NCBI RefSeq assembly: GCF_001522545.3
Contig: NC_031774.1
Coordinates: 23,407,884-23,471,883, forward strand
Direction of reading: 5' to 3'
Length of the DNA: 64,000 nucleotides
Source of the DNA: Parus major
Taxonomy: Eukaryota; Chordata; Aves; Passeriformes; Paridae
Made by a program: the position numbers and the translations under genes. The notes under the pieces were generated by a model. It worked only from the letters and a program-made list of their open reading frames with translations, had not been told where the DNA came from and ran no database searches. Positions 1-11,307 of the stretch are shown piece after piece; the first letter of the stretch is position 1; each line of letters begins with the position of its first letter.

Positions 1-1014
1 TTGCTGTAGTTGCATAGTAAATAAGTGGTGGTGGTCATAAAATTATTAGTTTCTAAATCCTTGCCCTAGTTTTTTTTTTTTTTTTTAAGAGCCTGCCATA
101 ATGAGTCTCAAGCTGATTACATGTGAACTACTTCTTGGGCCTGAACTTACCTACTGTTAATTAAAGTCAGATATCCTCTTGTCCCCTATTAAAGGGCATA
201 AGACTAAGAAGGAGCCAACGAATTTATCTTTAAAATGGCACTTGAGTAAGTCTTGCATTATCTTTCTTCTGAAATAGCGGTACATACTTATGTCATTTCC
301 ACTGTGTCTCCTTTTCTGGGATGAGTCACTGTAGTATCAGAAATAACGGGACAAATAACCTTCTTATTGATCAGACAGCTGGCACATATTTGGACAATGA
401 GATGTAGTGGGGTATGTAGATATAGTCTTTTCTGTGGTAACTGTATCATTTAAAAATGCCTTGAGGCATATAATTCAATCCACCTCAGCCTGCAGGAGTC
501 TAACAATGAGAGTCCTATGACTAAATCTCTGGGTCACTTTTCCTGTCATCCATGGTTGCTGCTGCCTGCTCCAGTGGCTGTAGCACTTGTGAAGGATTGC
601 TTGCCTACCTGATCACCTGATCAAACAGGTACTTTTCGCTGAGACTTCTGATTTGGGGTGGGTAGTTTGGTGCATGAGCTTAATTCCAGAGGAATTCCTG
701 TAAGATGAAACATTTAGTGAAACCTTTCTGGTAGAGGTTGTTGAGAGTCTTCTAGGGTCTTTTGCTTTCCCAGTTTCCTGCTTCTGTTATCAGGCCTTTC
801 TAAAGAACAGGCACGGCAGGGGTTTCTGCTTCCCTTCTAACTGAAGTTAAGGTTATCTGTAGAGTTCTGAGGTAAGAAGCTGGAAGCAGTGGGCAGTCTG
901 GTATTAAATGCTCGTGGCAATTTCCTTGAAGTAAAACTTCATTTTCTTTCTTGTTAAACACATCAGGAGGGCTTGGGGCTTTGTGAAATCTTTTCTCTTA
1001 AAAGGAACCCTGCA

Positions 1015-1036
1015 TGCAGGATAGCTCTATCCTGCA
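1015..1036. repeat. Perfect 10-bp inverted repeat, 2-nt spacer
   Basis: The arms are TGCAGGATAG and CTATCCTGCA around a CT spacer, which would give a near-complete cruciform or hairpin. It lies about 60 bases upstream of the SINE. No function is recognised. Confidence 0.85.
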
Positions 1037-1097
1037 GGTGTAATTTTCTGCCGTTCTCAAATTAGCTGTTAATATTTTTCTTTATAGAACATGGGAG

Positions 1098-1235
1098 ATG
1101 AGATTAGCTCAGCTGGGTTAGAGCATGGTTCTAATAGCACCAGGGTTGTGGGTTCAATCCCCATATGGACCACTTTCTTCAGAATTTGGCTTGATCATCC
1201 TTGTGGGTCCCTTCCAGCTCTGAATATCCTGTGAA
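1098..1235 (+). mobile_element. tRNA-Ile-derived SINE with CR1-like tail (TguSINE1 type)
   Basis: The head (1098-1172) resembles tRNA-Ile(AAT). It has an A-box-like TTAGCTCAGCTGGGTTAGAGC stretch, an anticodon-loop-like CTAATA, and a B box GGGTTCAATCCCC. It is followed by a tail with the CR1 3' signature GGGTCCCTTCCAGCTCTGAA ending in TCCTGTGA. This architecture is that of TguSINE1, a passerine SINE mobilised by CR1 machinery. The acceptor-stem halves no longer pair, so it is not a working tRNA gene. The element is probably nearly full length. A second, more diverged copy sits at about 62425-62571. Confidence 0.85.
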
Positions 1236-4200
1236 CTGATTAAGTCAGCAAGCACCTTCTTACCTGAATTTTGCATAGAGTGAACATCTCACACCAAACC
1301 TTCGTGTCTCCCAGACCTAGGGCATGCCTTCACAATGAGAAGAGCTGGAACCACTTCTGCACAGCAGAGTCCAAAATGTCTGTTAACCTTTGAAGCTACA
1401 GAAGCATGGAAAGATGGGGTCTTAGAGTCCTGAGATATAACCTGTGTAATGCTGAAAGTGCTGATGAAATACAAGGGGGAGAATAAGCCTTCAAACCTGG
1501 TACAATTGGACACTGCATAAGCACTTCCAATCAATATATTTTTGTGCCTATAAGCCTCTGGTTAATTCTTAGTGTTGGAATCCAAGATGTGCTCTAACAT
1601 GTTTTATAATTCTGTTCTTCTTTGTCTCTCCATTAGATGTCCTCATTGGGCAATTGAGCTCTATATTCTAAGGTCAGCCAAAAAATGTAAGATAAAAATT
1701 TTATCTGGAAACCGTGTATGTTCTCATTCCCTATCCATGGGCAGGATTCATTCCCTGACATGGTCTTCCTGGCTGAGGAGCAGCTTTCTGGGAAAACATT
1801 GCCATTGAGAGTCAATTAAGTTAATAGGGTAGTTTAGTGAAGGCTGTTCTTTGAATTCTGTTGATGCAACTATGTGAGCTGGGAAAGGAGAGAATTTTTT
1901 TGATGGTCCTAGGCTAATTATCTTGGACTAATCACAAAGGCATTAATAAGCATGTAATGACACTATTCCTAACTCGCAGCTCTGGCACCTCTGTTAGGAG
2001 AAGCACATCTCCCTTGTATTGCTGAGGCACCCAGAAGTCCTGTCACATTCAGCTTGGCCTGAAAGCAGTGTGGCATTGAGATGTGTACTTCTTGAAGTTG
2101 TGCTGATGAGGGATAAATTTGGGGAAAGTTTATGGTCTGTGTTAAGCAAAAGTTCATGAAACAGCTTCAGCTTTTCTGAGGTTCTCCAGGCTGATCTCAT
2201 TAATTCAGTTGTAGGGGGTTTTCCCCTGTGGATGTCTTTGCCTCACTTGCAACATCAAAGTGAAAAGAATTTCAGAAACCTCTGAAGTTGCCATGTGAAA
2301 TGTGCTGCATAAAATTGGTCATAGAAGCTGTTGGAAAGATGTGGATGAAGAAAGGATAACGGAGCAACAGATGATTGCTAGTTTCATTTTTTTATAACTA
2401 CCTGTTACTTTAAAAATGGATTGAGGAGCTATTGTATTAATATTGTAATCTCACTGAGGGAAAAGATCCTCTAAGTACTTAAAGCCATTGCTGCTGTGTG
2501 GGCCAGTTCAGGTTGATAATGAAAAGGTGAACAGGGAATGAAAGAGGATTCTTCTAGTCAGCTGCTATTTAAATGAGATGAGCTGGTGCCACCTCCTTAA
2601 GACACTGATACCCAAAATCTAGCAGGGACCTCTGCTGAAGTATCTATCATTCCAGTAGTTAATGCTAGGTACAGTGCAATGCTGACTAATAAAACTGATC
2701 CGTATTTTCTTTCTGGCTGTTTTAGTATGACACAAGTGACATCTACAGAATTAGTTTGGGGTTTTTAGAAAGAAAGGAAAATAATTAGGCTATAAATTTG
2801 TTTTTGTTTCTGAGGTCTGTCATGGCACCCCAGGACACAGTATTTCTGGAATAGATGCAAGGAGCAAGTAGTGATAGGTGTCCCTGCTAACATATTTCAA
2901 ACCTTATTCAGTGAAACAGTTCCTATAGGATGGGGAAAAGAAGGAAGAGGAGCATTGTCCTCTATAGATTTAGCTGCTTGTAATACATGAGTGGGACAAT
3001 TTTTATATGGTTTATCTGTTTATTTTGTCTAGAGATTTGAGTATATTACTGCAAATGAAAGGTGTGTTGTGTTCTATTGCCAGACAGGTTTTCATGAAAC
3101 TTACATTTCACAAGGAAATGCTTATTATCCTTATTCTTCCATGAAGAAGCTTTGTCTGGCAGTTATGTTAAACTTTTCTAACCACTCCACTGCTCTCATT
3201 CCAGAGGTCAGATTCTGTAGGCTGTGGTATGAGTAACTCTGTGCCTGCATTTTGTGAATTCACAATGTTTTCACCTTGCCTCACCTATTTAGTTTGACAG
3301 ACAAGATACATTATTTAAGTTACCTGAAAATCTGAGAAGTCTTTTGAACCGTCCTGGGTGACACTTTTGTCATGCATACAGGCCAAAAGGAGTGAGCATG
3401 CGTGAAATGGAGAAATTCATGTCTGGGAACCCTTGTATAAACTCCTTTATTTTGTTTTTGAGTATACGAAAGGCAGAGTCTACTGTGCTGTGCAAATATT
3501 TGACCTGTTGAAGTTGACACAGCTTACCAAAGGCTTTGCTGTGTTTTAGTCTGTTGGATGCACTGTGCACAAGTGACATGTGAAACCATCTTCCCTGGAA
3601 CCATGTAACAGGGTCCAGGAACAAATCTGTGTCTTTCATTTTGTCAGGTCTTGTTTGAAGGCTCTGGTCCCTTCTGCCTTATTCTTCCTATGTGATGTGA
3701 AGCCGGTCACATGTAGTACAGTGACTCCAGCTCATCTCGTTTCTCTTCAGTGTTGATGGCCATTCTGGCCACACACAGCTCTCCTTACAGCAGCTGTGAG
3801 GAGAAACACCTAGTCTGTTCCCCTTTCAATCTCTCAGACCTTATTTCCATATTGCTTTGCTGCCACAAGGGGGTAATGTTGCTTCTGCTCCTTTCTGTCT
3901 CCTTTCCGAACCTGAAAGTTTCAGAGTTCTTGTATGAAGGGCAGCTTGAGGACCCTCCCCACTGCCGAAAGGCAGCTTATCTCTGTAGTTACCATACAAC
4001 TTCAAGTTCTTCAGTGTTTGGAGAAAGGCGTAGGTGCGGGGATCCAGATGAGAAGTGGCTCTGATACAGAATGCAAGCAAGGGAGGAGCTTATCCTTTTG
4101 CCTTTTGTAAGGGTTTGAAAGAGATAGATGTGGATCAGAGGTGAGACAGGTATTTTGTCTTTCTGATGTGTAAATGCTCGTGAGTTAGGGCTCTAAAAGA

Positions 4201-6924
4201 CCTTGGCAACCTTGTAGAATTCATCTGGACTTCTTGCTTATTGCCTACCGAGCCTGGAGCAAATCTTTCTTTGTAGTCTCCCTTCTCAAAGGTTTTGTTT
4301 TCATTTTAATGGTTGTTCACCCCCTTGGACGACTTTTGTAATAGGGAGCTTGTTTTCTGGAGGATTGCTTAGCAGATGTTGGTTGAGTCTAGGCAGTCAC
4401 TTCTTCCCCCAGGCTCTGTTTGTTCTCTTCAAGTATGCCCTGAGCTATTACCTAAATTTTGGAGCTTTTCCATAAGAAAACAAAGAGTATGTTTTTTGTG
4501 TTTTTTTTGTGTTGGGTTTGTTGTTTGTTTTTTTTTTTTTTTTCTAGTGCAGATAGGTATAGCTTGCTCAGGACCTTGAGGGGATGTCTTTTCTTGCTCT
4601 AATTTGTAGATACAATGCTTACTTGTGGTCCTATTGGGACCAGTCTGTGGTTAAAGTAGATTGACAGGGTAGGAGCAACCCCATTCCTGCCCAACGGTGA
4701 TCAGTGCTGTATATGAAATGGAAAAGAGTACGGTCACTTTGACAGCTTTTGTTCCTGAGTTCATGCCGGCAGAGCCTGAGCTTCTTATGTGTAGCTCTGG
4801 TTTTTGATGTAGATGACCAAGGCTGATCGGATCTCTGCGTGTACTGACTTCTGGTAACTTTCTCACTGTGCAAAGCGCTGAATGAAAGGGTGTATGTCAC
4901 TCATATCCTTGCTTTGAAAACTAAACAGCCAGAACACTTCCTTATCCTCTGCCATGGATACAGAATTGCCTAGGAAGACACATTCTGTGACTGACATTTA
5001 CCATCAAAATCTGAGAGGAGGGTAGTGCTACTCACTTTTTGGGGAGAGCAATTAAAGCAGGATAAAATTACCTTATATAAAGCTACAAATGTATTTTATG
5101 GTGGAGACAGAGCACATATCTAGTATATTCTGCCTTCTGTTCCATTCCTTATTTTTCAAAATCCTTGTAGTTGCTGGGTTTTTTTCCTAATTGCTTACAG
5201 CAGTTGTGGTTTTCTTATTCAAGTATTTAATATATATTGTGGCACTTGTGTTGAGTTCACAGAGAAAGGGAGGTTTGAGCAGAAGAAGGGCACACCTGAG
5301 CTGTGGAGAAGAGGCTGGCTGCTCAGACTGCACATCAGTGGGAATGTGGCCTGTGCTAAATCTCAATAGACCTACCCAACATAATTTTTCTGACTATTTT
5401 TGTTCAGACCCATTTCTTGTGGAAACCTTACTAGCCTTGTGTCCTGGCATTTGTAGTTTGAGCTCAATATTTTGTTGTTGAAAGTTACAGTGTGTAGACC
5501 TTACCAGCTGTGGAAAGAAGGATATTTCTGACAAGCCTTGTAGCCTCCACATGCACTGTGATAGTTTTGGAAGAGTTTATCCTGTGCTGCTATCAGGCTT
5601 GGTAAGAAATAATTCCAAAGATACTTTGTTACAATTCTTAAAAATTGTGGTGATAGAGATAAGTAGAATCTCATCAGTTAGTGAGAGTATCGAGATAAAC
5701 GGAAGTTATAAATGGATTTGCAAGCAGAGAGAAGAGGTTTGGGTTTGTGCTTGGGAAAACATGCTTGAGGGGAGAAGGCCAGAACTGTGGTGTATGGGAA
5801 TTATTTCTGTAAACATTAGCCAGGGCATATAAGAATGAACAAGGACCTAATTTGTCTGTTGTGAACATAAAGTGAAATAATAGTGTAAAGGTGACATGAG
5901 CATATAACATATTACATATAACAACATGATAATTAGCAGTGTTTATGTGTGAGATGTGCAGGCTGTGGACAAACTTGGTGAGTATTATTTGTTTGGTCTT
6001 TACTAAAAGTGGAAAATATAAATTAGTTTTAGCATGAGACTGTAAATATAGCCTGAACTATAGGAGAGGCTCCATGATATCTAAATGGTCAGTTAACGCC
6101 TATGTAAGCTCTGGGGTTGTTACAGTCACCCTTCCAGCTTTGTGGGCTTTTTTTCCACACCAAGCCTTCTCTCTGTGTGGGCAGGAAAGACTGTTTTACT
6201 GAAGTTATAGAAGTTTGAGCTCTTTAGTATGCTGCTAATTATGTGAAAGAACAAGTGAAAGAAATGCCTGTTTTCTTGCACAAATATTCCTTCCCCTGCC
6301 TTTGCTAGTTTCCTGGTTTAAGAATAATGTAAGATTGCCAGAGCCCTATTCTTCTTCACTGAGAGTTGGTGGGCGAGAAAAATGATGCCTTGTGCTTTCC
6401 CTTCTTGCAGTAGCTATTAGAGGTCACTCCCTGCTGCCGAGTTTCCCCCAGTGCTTTGGGAAGCTGGACATGTACCTGCAGCCTCTGCCAAACTTGCAGA
6501 CAGGCGTAAGCTGCTTTTTCTTTTTCTTGGCCTGAATTTAAATACGCAGCAGTGACTGTAGCAGACTAAAAGAAATTCTTTTCCCTATGTTCCTCTTGTA
6601 GCAGCTTGACTTACAAACTAGGCAGGTATAGAAATAACTCCTTCTCAGATACCTTCACAGTATTTTCCCATTTGAACCACTGCCCTTCTTCTATCCCTCT
6701 TCTTAGTCCAGGCCTAGCAATGAGGTGTTTACCTATAAAAGAAATGGGTTAAGTTTGTTCCTCTGCAATCTCCAGGCAATGTAAACCTCTTTCCCTACAA
6801 GTGTCTTTAATGTGGGATCTGTTCTGGAATTTCACCTGCTGTAGTGTGGCAGCAAGGAAGCTTACTGAATTTGAATTCAAGTGATGTTTTAGTGAGAATG
6901 GAAGGGTATATGCTTCCAAACTAG

Positions 6925-7132
6925 CTTTTTTTTTTTTTTTTTTTTTTGCTTCTTTTGAGATCTGGAGTTGGGTGGGGGTTTTTGGTTTTTTGGTGGTGGT
7001 TTTGTGTGTGTGTGTGTGTGTGTTTTTTATTGTGTTGTGGGGGTTTTTTTTGTTATTGTTTGGGTGTGTGGGTGTTGGTTGTTGTTGTTTTGGGCAGGTT
7101 TTTTTGTGGGGTTGTTTGTTTTTTTTTTTGAG
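6925..7132 (+). repeat. T-rich / T-G-rich low-complexity tract with (TG)n
   Basis: It starts with a run of more than 20 T, continues through GGTGGTGG and TTTGG motifs, a short (TG)n run around 7004-7022, and ends in further T runs. The long open frames on both strands here arise purely from composition (poly-Lys/Thr/Pro or poly-Phe/Val/Gly) and are not genes. Similar tracts occur at 53431-53602 and, smaller, at 4490-4545. Confidence 0.9.
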
Positions 7133-7671
7133 GAATGCATATATAAGGTGACTGTAGACCAAAGATCTTGAATAAACACAGAAGTTTAAAGACAGCTGAC
7201 TTCAAACAGATAGCTATTTGAGGATACCATAAAACGTATCAGTTCTCAACTTCCCTACAGAGAGGGAAGAAGTGTGAATAGCTTCCCTCTCTTGAAAGCC
7301 ATCCTTTGTTAGGATGTCTGTCTCCTCTGCTGTCTGCACATACTTTCCCTGCAGCCACCTGATCCAGCTGCTGCAGGGTGGGCAGCATGTCCAGACAAGC
7401 TCACTTGACCAGGTACAGTTGCTCCTGTTTCTGTTTTTTTACCTGTGTGCCTTGATTTCATGTAATTGTATTGTCTAGGGGATGATGCTCAGCTTGCAAT
7501 TAATGGAGGTCTGTGACATCCTTAAACTATCTAGCTGTGATTTTTTGGAGCTTATAGTCTGGCTTCAGGTAAGTCACATTAAAACAGTGTCTAAGTTTGA
7601 ACTTAGTTTTGGTTTTTGCCAAGAAACAAGTTTTGGGCAGGCTCTCAAACCTTCTGTTTCAGGCCTGCTTG

Positions 7672-7709
7672 CCCAGTGAAGAAAGCTCTCTGTAGCTTTC
7701 TTCACTGGG
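7672..7709. repeat. Perfect 16-bp inverted repeat with 6-nt loop
   Basis: The arms CCCAGTGAAGAAAGCT and AGCTTTCTTCACTGGG flank a CTCTGT loop, with no mismatch in 16 pairs. The next bases outward do not pair, so the hairpin ends sharply. At 38 nt it is shorter than a pre-miRNA. Such structures often arise by template switching on the opposite strand during replication. No function is known. Confidence 0.95.
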
Positions 7710-10700
7710 GGGAAGAGCTGGAGATGTTGGCAATGTAGTGTGCCTTTTTATTGTAATACAACCCTGTAATTTTTAGGTATGCATTCAATTTACATATACT
7801 CTGTGTGTGCTCTCACTCTTCACGCTCTTTAGAAATGCTCACAGCATGGTGTGTCTGGGGACAAAGTGCCCTTATCCAATTATTTGCTCCTTATGACAGA
7901 ATCTGAGCTGGAGAACTTGCAGTAGGGCATTCGTTTAATCTGTGGGACTGGAGCAAGAGGGGAGAGGGAGACCTGTGATCTGACTTAGTAATACAACTGT
8001 AACCAAAATAGTGATGACTCTAGATTTCTCCAGTTGAGCTGTTCTGGTCTGTTGAATAGCTAACATGCATTTTAAACATTTTCCACATGCATATTTAACT
8101 GATTGCACCAAATGGCTGTTTGTGTGATGATGTAAGTGACCTCCTCCCTTGCTCTTCTTGAGAGAGCACCTGCTGAAACTGAAGGCTGTAAATAAACAGG
8201 GTTCATTATCTGCCAGGAAACTGACTCATTTTTCTGCTCGAAATGCATTAGTATGAAATCGTTCCCCTATCTTCCTGAAGTGGGAAGACTGGACTAAGTG
8301 ACTGAACTACCCTGCCAGTCATCTGTTGACCTGACTTTATTACTCCAGCGTGTACCAAGAGCATTTTAAAGGAACTGCTTGATTTGTGATGAGACCTCTG
8401 TTTCCATAGCCTTAGAAACCTATGGAGATAATGGTATGGCTTCTGCCCCCTCAAGAAAGACACCTCCTCTTCAATTCCCTATGGAGAAACATGAGTCGTA
8501 TGTATGTAATTATCCCAAATGCTGATGCAGATCTGCATGTGTGGGTAAGCAGAGATTTCTGCTGTCCACAGTCTGTGGTGTTGGGAACTCCCAGAACAAG
8601 GAGAATTTGAAGCAGACATACAGATGAAGGTAGGCAGAAGAGCCTTCAGAAGAGTAAAGCTGTCTGCAGGCTAAAGGAGTTCAGTGTGTTGGCTGTGTTC
8701 TGGCCATGCTTTTAAACCTTACGATAACTAGAGACTCATACCCTCTAGCTGAATTTCTGGTACAATGGCATGTTGTTAAGGTTCTAAGTGGAGAAATGTG
8801 ATGTTTGTCTTCAGCTTGGCACAGGTGCCTGCCCCATCTTGAGCACTGGTATGAAACTGCCACTGTAGACCAAAATAGCATGTGCAGTAGCTTGAACTGA
8901 TCTTAATTTTTTCTTCCCTCCTGTCCCTCAAGCTTTGCCCCTGCAAAATGGAAGTGCAAGATCTTTCATTGTTCTTTTCGTGTTGGAGTTATTGCCAAAA
9001 CCAACCAATACTGCTTGCTATAGTTGGTCTTGACCCTTTTAATGTCTGTCATGGATGTGTGTTCCCTCTTGCTTGTTGAAATAATGAACTAATCATTCCC
9101 CAGATGCTGTATGATGAGGACCTCTCCATAATGCTCATTCATCTTTTGTTCTGATGCATGGCCTTTTTCAGCAGGTGAAGTAATAGATTAAGAGTGCAGC
9201 CTTGAGTCTTAAAAGAATCTGTCATTTTCTGTGAAGCCACCCACTTACCCTGTGATGAGCTCTAAAGTTGCTGTGTAGCCCCTTCAGCATCAGGTGGTAA
9301 ATGGAAATTGGAGTTCCTAGTCCAAGAGCAGAGGTGCAGTAATAGCACAATTCATCATGTGATATTACTTTCAAGATAAATTGAAGTAAGTTTAAAGGGT
9401 TAATTAACCATGTTTTTCTTGAAACTCAGCTCCCCATCTTTTAATTAGGAGAACTCAATTTGCAGTGCTCATTTCTGCTGTTCAAGCTCCTACTGACACA
9501 TTCTTGTTTTGTGTAATTGTGCTCTTTTTCTCTGCGCTCCTTCCCAGCTTGGCTGAAGACCTTATGTGCTGTCTCTTTTTTGACTGAGAAATCCTTAGTT
9601 TGTTTTCTACAGGATTCTTGCCCAGAATCAGTGAAGGGGAAAAAAATCCCTTTCTGTGATAGCTTCTGCCTTATATCTGATCATGTCTGCACCTTCCACT
9701 GGGAAGGATATCTTCTCTGTCCCTAGTTGCACCTTCAGAGTTAACACAAATTCTTTCCCACAAACAGGAAGGCTGTTTTTGGAACTCGTCTTTGATCACA
9801 TATTGCATCTTTGCTTTTCCTAAAAAAAGGAAATTATCTTGTTGCTCATTGTATGGAGTAACTTAAAAAAAAAGGTGATGAAAAGGATGCCTGACAGGGT
9901 TTGGATAGAAAGACAGCCACCAACTCTAGTTCTTCACTGAGGATGAGTTGTTTGGCACAGACATGAACAAGGGGATGGAGGAGCTAACTCAGAACTGTAA
10001 AAGTGACTGTTGAGGTTTTAATGTGTAGTGATATTTTCAGGTTATTTATCTCTTCTAGATGGTTACAACTATCTTAAGAAAAGCTCTATCCTTTTGTTTG
10101 ACTGTATTTTCTCTCTTAATTGTCTGTTTCTGACCTGTCTTAATCCAGTCTTGATGCCAGGCTAAATATGTCTAACCATAACCATGTGAAAGCTGAAGCA
10201 GTCTAGAAATGTTAGCTTAGAGGTATCAGAGCAGATTATGTTAAGAACTTAATTTTAGAAATCATTTTTCAGGCAATCTTTAGAACCGCATACTGATTGC
10301 TTTTTTATTTTAAGCTTGAATATGAAACTGGTGAAGAGCAATAGTGTTTTTCTGTTTGACAAGGACTACAAAACTTTTATGGAAAATGAAGCTATGGAAC
10401 AAAATGCTTGATGGTTTCTGCTTATGTGATTTCAATTTGCTTTTTGAAAGTAGGCGACACAATACAGATGTCTGAAATAATTTTTTCTTATTCTTCTGAG
10501 AAAAGGGAAAGAAATTTCCAAACCAGTGGATTGGGTTGTTTGAGATTTTTATTTAAAATAGTTTTCTGGTTTTCTATCAAGGAAACTAGATCGTTTCTTT
10601 CTATTCATCTATAATTGATCTCCAAGTATTAATTTGGTTTGTTAACAGTTAATTGAGTTCAAGGTTTGAGGGATATTGGTGTTGTTGGACAGCTGAAGAA

Positions 10701-11288
10701 CATTCAACTGTTTTCTTCCTTTAGCTTTCTTATTATCTTTAGGTTATGCATTGCCTGGCTCTAAGAGGAAGATGATTGAAGGGAATCTGGTTTAAAACTT
10801 GTTATTTTTTACATTCTTATGAGAAACCACAGGAGCACATTCTCAGGGATGAGTGCTCAGGGGAACTGAGTGCTGGCTGTAAATTGGAGGGCTGAAAAAG
10901 GAATATAATGTGTAGTGTGACAATTTTCACCTCTGAATGGGCAGTATGCAATATAAAAGCCGTTTTAGGGAAGACATAAAACCAGGGGAGGAAAGTCAGA
11001 GGCTGCCAAGAGTCATCAATATACTTTTCCTTCCAAGGGTATCTAGGAATTTTCTGTTTTAAGCTCTCCTCATAGCTGAAGGCTGGGAGTAGGGGAGGGG
11101 TAGGTGTGATTGCTGTCCTTAGAGTGCTTCATTTTACTGGTTTGCCCTGGTTGTTGGTGTAGAGCAGCTTAGGAGGATGGCAGCTGACTGAACACCCTTT
11201 TGATTCTAAGGAAACAACCTCAATGCTGTTTGTTAACACCTCCCTTTTGGATGGGGAGGAAAACCCTTCCCTCAGTGTGGCTTGGAGT

Positions 11289-11307
11289 AGCGTTACTCAG
11301 TAACGCT
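11289..11307. repeat. Inverted repeat AGCGTTAC-TCA-GTAACGCT
   Basis: A perfect 8-bp dyad with a 3-nt spacer. It keeps two CpG dinucleotides in an otherwise CpG-poor intron and looks like a bZIP-type dyad. Functional meaning is unproven. Confidence 0.7.

Noticed and set aside
1098..1172. Possible tRNA-Ile gene
   Set aside because: The A and B boxes are present, but the acceptor-stem halves do not pair and the sequence runs directly into a CR1-like tail. It is the head of a SINE.
3750..4064. 104-codon plus-strand open frame
   Set aside because: Checked as a possible missing upstream AMBRA1 exon. The peptide has no AMBRA1 resemblance and no phase-consistent splice sites.
6749..7162. 137-codon minus-strand open frame
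   Set aside because: It is the translation of T/G-rich low complexity (Lys/Thr/Pro/His runs). No homology or splice context was seen.
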